Below are positions 58,401 through 64,000 of a stretch of 64,000 nt of DNA, one piece after another. A model generated the notes under the pieces. The model did no database searches. It was not told the DNA's origin and saw only the letters and a program-made list of their open reading frames with translations. The position numbers were made by a program, and so were the translations under genes. Numbering within the stretch: the stretch's first letter is position 1; each line of letters begins with the position of its first letter. This DNA comes from Vitis vinifera (taxonomy: Eukaryota; Streptophyta; Magnoliopsida; Vitales; Vitaceae): positions 23,439,501 through 23,503,500 of the forward strand of contig NC_081808.1 of the NCBI RefSeq assembly GCF_030704535.1. The letters run 5' to 3'.

Positions 58401-59556
58401 ATCCAAGATTCAAAGTGAATGTTTAGGCCCTCAACCACATATTGGGGCAATACTGCGATCAAAATTTATAAATTCTTCAAAAATAAATGGGATAATGGGA
58501 GTTCAAAAATATATGGTGGCATTGAAATTCTTCCGTCCATTTGGATTCCCAAAATACAAAACTCTTAGGCCAGCAAAAAATCCAAGGCCACTCTTTATCA
58601 TCACTTAAAATCCATTGACCAATGAACAACCAAATGGAACTACTCCGTTTGACAGTCAATCATACGCAATTGATTTCAAAATATATAACTTCAATGTTAT
58701 GCTTAACTGAACTGAATTCAATTGAATGATATGGTTAAGAATTGTTCAGCCACCAAGTGCCAGTTGGAACTTGGATATACCAATGAAAATGAAACATTTT
58801 TGTTCAAATTTTGGTTGGCAGGCACCAACACCACCAAGTGCGGGAAGAGAGTTCAGAAAAGAAAATTTTAAGAGAATTACAGCCTCCATCATATAAAGGT
58901 TGCTCCATAAGATTCCCACATCAGGCTAGGAACAATCATGTAGCCCTCTTCGGACGTAATATACATGATAATCAAACAAGATCTGGCGAAACAGAACAAA
59001 TGTTCCCCACAGAATGCTAAGATGCGTGAGCAGAACAAAAGCTCAGCAAGTGAATAATAAATCCACAAGAAGTACTAAGAAGCTTTCAACCCAGTATAAA
59101 ATATAATTTCAATAAGGAGTTTAATACCGCAAACTGACACTAATATAAAATTTCTCATACAATAAATATTAACATAAATGTTCCCAGGGAAAAAACTTCA
59201 AATATGAAAATTAAAAAATAGAAGGGAAAAAGCATCACCAATCACTCTCCTGCTACAAACATCCTACTAAAAGACGAGGTTGGACCATAGATGACGCAAG
59301 GCAAGGACTGAGTTGCAATAGCCTGGCCCCCAGGATCCAGAGGACCATTACAGATAAATCCCTCCACACGTAGTAACAAGAAGATGAATCATATCGTGCG
59401 AAGGGTACAATACATCAAGATCACAAATATACTTGTCTTCAATAACCCCACCTCAACACATCTCCATGTCAACCAAACTGAGTTCACATGACACATGACA
59501 CGAAAAGCCAACTAAAGGGGGAAAAAAGGAACTCACCATCAAAGCACTTGTATTAC
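55472..59556. other. AT-rich gap between the Copia element and actin
   Basis: From 55472 to 57200 the sequence is AT-extreme with many short frames and no domains. MITE-like stretches (GTGTTTGGAAAATG near 56130 and AACCAAACAAGAAAAC near 56557) hint at a degraded element. From 57200 to 59550 composition is more even. There is a duplicated 42-mer at 58245 and 58423, and probably the actin 3' UTR at the right. No gene is supported. Confidence 0.5.
58225..58464. repeat. short direct repeats, 42 bp and about 17 bp
   Basis: TTAGGCCCTCAACCACATAT followed by TGGGGCAATACTGCGATCAA occurs at 58245-58286 and 58423-58464, identical over 42 bases. A smaller string ACTCATTCTGTTTCA occurs near 58226 and 58288, flanking and abutting the first 42-mer. 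Confidence 0.9.
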
Positions 59557-60966
<1,410 letters not shown>

Positions 60967-62208
60967 CCTTTTATTACCTGCATGAGAAATATGAAGTCAG
61001 GGGACAAAGTATAACAAAGTTTAAGTTTTGCTGCTTGACAAATATTCACCTTTTTAGCTTTTTCAGATAATTTCCATGCCTTCTCGCTCATTATAAATGA
61101 TAAACATACAAATCTAAATGATACTTTGAAATGAGGCTACCAAAATTTTACTTGGTTTTGAAACAAACATAATGCCTATTGGTTTAGATACTTTCTCCAA
61201 ATCAGTTGATTTCCTGAATCAAAAAGTTCCAAAACAGACTAAGTCCGCAATGTACAATGATTAATTCTATGCTTGGATGCTAAGAAAATCAAAATAAATT
61301 ACATTCGTAGATCCAATATTTTAGATAATTTTGGACCTCCAAACAAATCCCTTACTCAAGGGGTCCTACCAACCATTCGGTTCAGTTTATGACAGTTGTT
61401 CATCCTTAGAAACCATGCAGTACTATTAAAGATTCATGACTATGTTTTTTTTTTTTTTTTGCTCCATTTTCTCAGCAACCAAAGAAAAAATATTAAGATA
61501 ATCAAAATTTACACTTGATCATCAAAGGCACAACATAATTAACCTTCGACAGATCCAAGCAGAAAATATTTTCACAAATCAAGTGAATTAAGCAAAAGAG
61601 TATACATGAAACAAGTCAGATCTGACTCACAATGATAAAAAGCAGAGATCCAAACAAAAGAAGAGCAGATCAGACGAACAAATCAACTTAATATAGATTT
61701 CACCGGCTTCACAACACATAAAAGATCCACAAGCAACTAAAACACATCGATCCTACAAATCAGGACTCTCAACCTTTGTATCAGACTAGATCTCACCTCT
61801 CTCACAATAAATCACACCAAAAATACCAGATCGGGACGAAGAAATCACTACAAACAAAATCAAGCTACTTCTCCTCAATCAAACCGATCGATTAGCCAAA
61901 TCGGCCACAGATCGACACAAAAACTCATCATTTTCACAAATCAAATCTAAAATCAAGTAAAATCGCATCAAGGGAACAAAATCAATGACTTCAGCGAAAA
62001 AAATAGAAATCAGATCGGTTGAAATCGAAAAGCATACCTTAAAGACTGCGGAGACAGAGAGCAGAGAGAATCGGAGGCGAAGGAGGAACAGAGATCCAAG
62101 CCAATCTCCGAAGACGATGGGCTTGGGGTGCTCTCTCTCTAGGCTTGGGAAAAGGCTTGGAAAAATGAAATGAGGAAGTGAGAGAGTGTGAGAGGGAGCT
62201 ATATATAG
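60967..62208 (-). promoter_or_regulatory. actin leader exon, leader intron and TATA box
   Basis: The 5' UTR is split. A leader exon runs from about 62170 to 62038, followed by a 1060-bp intron (62037-60978; donor GTATGC, acceptor GCAG). The last 11 leader bases (60977-60967) precede the ATG. The TATA box CTATATATAG is at 62199-62208, about 30-40 bases upstream of the presumed start. The leader is CT-rich on the sense strand. Leader introns in plant actin genes commonly enhance expression; that effect is known for the family and inferred here. Confidence 0.8.
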
Positions 62209-62600
62209 AAGAGAGAGAGTGCGGAAATGCAAATGAAATGAGAGCGAAATGAAGGAGTGGGGAAGAATCATTTCGACCACGAGTAAAGATAGGGTGACCT
62301 GGATGACAGCCTTTCGGCATGTTCACCGTGGGATTTTGTATGACCGATCCCATCTCCACCGTCCGATCTGTCTTTCGGCTTTTGCCACGTCAGCTTGGGC
62401 GGCTGTGGCCGGACATGCGGTCCACTTGCGCCGAGTTTCAAACTTCTTACAACTTACAATGGCCCCCTCAGGGCCTCAGGCCCGAGTCTTTAGTCTTCAA
62501 AGTTGTAAGTCTCGGTCTCTGGCCGGCGCATCCCAGCCGACTCTGATAACTCCGCTCGGCTCAGCCATTTTATTTTACACCCCAAAAAAATTAGGAACAA
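62209..62600 (-). promoter_or_regulatory. distal actin promoter region
   Basis: A relatively GC-rich block upstream of the TATA box. It contains GCCACGTCAGC at about 62384-62394 (an ACGT-core element) and many short pyrimidine stretches. Assignment to actin is by position. No gene is seen on the right side of it within the window. Confidence 0.4.
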
Positions 62601-63066
62601 AATAAAAAAGATTCTATTTATTTCATCCATAGAAAGAAGGTTGAGTGAGCTAGTGAGAAAGGCCACAAAACTTTTCCAATCTTAATTCCCGAGCCTACTC
62701 ACTTTTGCTGTACCTTATTTACTCATATTCTATAAATTTTGCATCTTCTTAAATTATTCCAATTTGTGTCCTTTTGAAAAAATGTTCACTTAATAAGTAA
62801 AAAATAAAATTTAATTTGTTAGTATCCTCTGATACATTTCTTATTTTTTATGTTCAAAATAAAAATAATAATAAAATAATTTGTTTTTAAATTAACAATG
62901 AAATGATAGTGATGTTAAAAACTTATTAAAAGAATTGTAGTACAATTTTTTTTTCAAATTTTAAATTTTTTTAACAAATAAATTCATATTTTTATGTAAT
63001 AATATTTCATATAAAAATTAAGATCAATTTAAAAATAATAAATTATAAATTATCTTAACGAATATT
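62601..63066. other. AT-rich intergenic DNA
   Basis: AT-rich with no frame, RNA gene or clear repeat border. Confidence 0.5.
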
Positions 63067-63388
63067 AAGAGCATGCTTGGTGATTATTTTTAAAAACAAT
63101 TTTTAACAATTGTACTTTGATTCTTATAAAATAAAATTTTATTTAAAAACTTAAAATGTTTTTAACCTATTTTTAATATTTTTAAATATATTTTTACAAT
63201 AATTAATTTTTAAAATAATTAAAAATAATAATAAAAAACAACTAAAAAATGTTATCTAAAAATATTATATTTTATGTTTTTAAAAAATAAAAGATATAAA
63301 ACAGGTTTTTTTAACAAATGTGTTTTCTATATTTTTTGTTTTAAATAATAAAAAATTATTTTAAGAAACAATTCCTAAACAGACCTTA
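63067..63388. mobile_element. MITE-like element
   Basis: The left end reads AAGAGCATGCTTGGTGATTA then TTTTTAAAAACAA. The right end on the other strand reads TTTAAGGTCTGTTTAGGAAT then TGTTTCTTAAAA, giving imperfect inverted ends. The segment GATTCTTATAAAATAAAA, then TTTTTAACCTATTTTTAAT, matches the copy at 10112-10493. Non-coding. Confidence 0.55.
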
Positions 63389-64000
63389 AATCTTTACATT
63401 AGATTTTTTATAAAATAATTTCAACATAAATTCCGTTAAATTTTCTAAATCTCTCCCCTTTTAAAAATTCTAGACTGCTTAAAAGTAATATTAGATAATT
63501 GATAAACTATATTAAATGGGTTATGAATCAATTAGAGTAATTTTTAATGAAGTATTTGAAACGAAAATTAATATAGAAATTAAAATTTATATTTTCTATG
63601 AAAAAATCCCACATTGGCGTGAACCAAAATAAAGATAAAAATAAAAATATTTTTTGATATTTTCTCAATTATTTCTCTCAATAATTGAGAATATGAAAAT
63701 TCAAATTAGGGGGGAAAAAAAGACAATATTAGGAATCCCTCTTGTTAGCAAAACGTCATGATTATGGGTTCCACTAAGTAAATTTTAAAATTAAAATATT
63801 TGTAAAGCATGTGACCCACTTCAAATATTCACCCGCCCTAAGCTTCCCTAAGGTGTATATGGTTAGATGGTCCATTCTTCACCATAGGGAAAAGTGTATT
63901 CTTATCAACTTTAACAAGTAATTAAATATTTAGTTATGGATATAAATGATTTGAAGGAAACAAAATCCCATTACTTTAAAGGAAAGATTGATAAAATCTT
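63389..64000. other. AT-rich intergenic DNA at the window end
   Basis: No gene seen. A short less AT-rich stretch at 63760-63890 has no frame. The window ends in non-coding sequence. Confidence 0.5.

Overview
This is a 64-kb window of a plant nuclear genome. The split genes have GT-AG introns, there are plant-type actin, histone H3.1 and plastid-targeted genes, and long AT-rich stretches are packed with LINE, Copia, Gypsy and MITE sequence. The mix is most consistent with a woody eudicot such as grapevine (Vitis); that species call is an inference from general resemblance, not a database result.

Five host genes are supported, and all have intact reading frames on my exon models. From left to right they are: a plastid fibrillin of the FBN5/PAP7 type (+, seven exons, 2280-3922); the splicing factor ISY1 (-, one exon, 8601-9497); the chloroplast carbamoyl-phosphate synthase small subunit CARA (+, ten exons, 19814-26496); a replication-type histone H3.1 (-, intronless, 27561-27971); and an actin (-, four coding exons plus a leader intron, 59557-60966, leader to about 62170). 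They are unrelated housekeeping genes and do not form an operon or pathway cluster.

The rest is repeat sequence. A decayed L1-type LINE (10582-17655) carries a near 1-kb duplication of its 5' part. MITE-like AT-rich elements lie at 0.9-1.6, 10.1-10.5 and 63.1-63.4 kb. The interval 29.2-55.5 kb is a three-layer nest. A Copia element of about 4.5 kb is split in gag by a 19.3-kb minus-strand Ty3/Gypsy-type element (29798-49103, exact 5-bp target duplication ATACA). The same Copia is split in integrase by a 2.4-kb solo LTR (50709-53123).

The giant Gypsy-type element is the most unusual object here. It has 4.5-5.0 kb LTRs, two separate gag-like reading frames and no recognisable pol. Its pol/3' region instead carries several short tandem arrays: hairpin-forming 40-mers, a 28-mer array and a dispersed GGGGTATGCCCC motif. 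A perfect 16-bp inverted repeat lies beside its polypurine tract. Its two LTRs match at their ends but not in their cores, and the left core holds fragments that read as host transporter and kinase genes. This makes it a candidate gene-capturing, non-autonomous element family.
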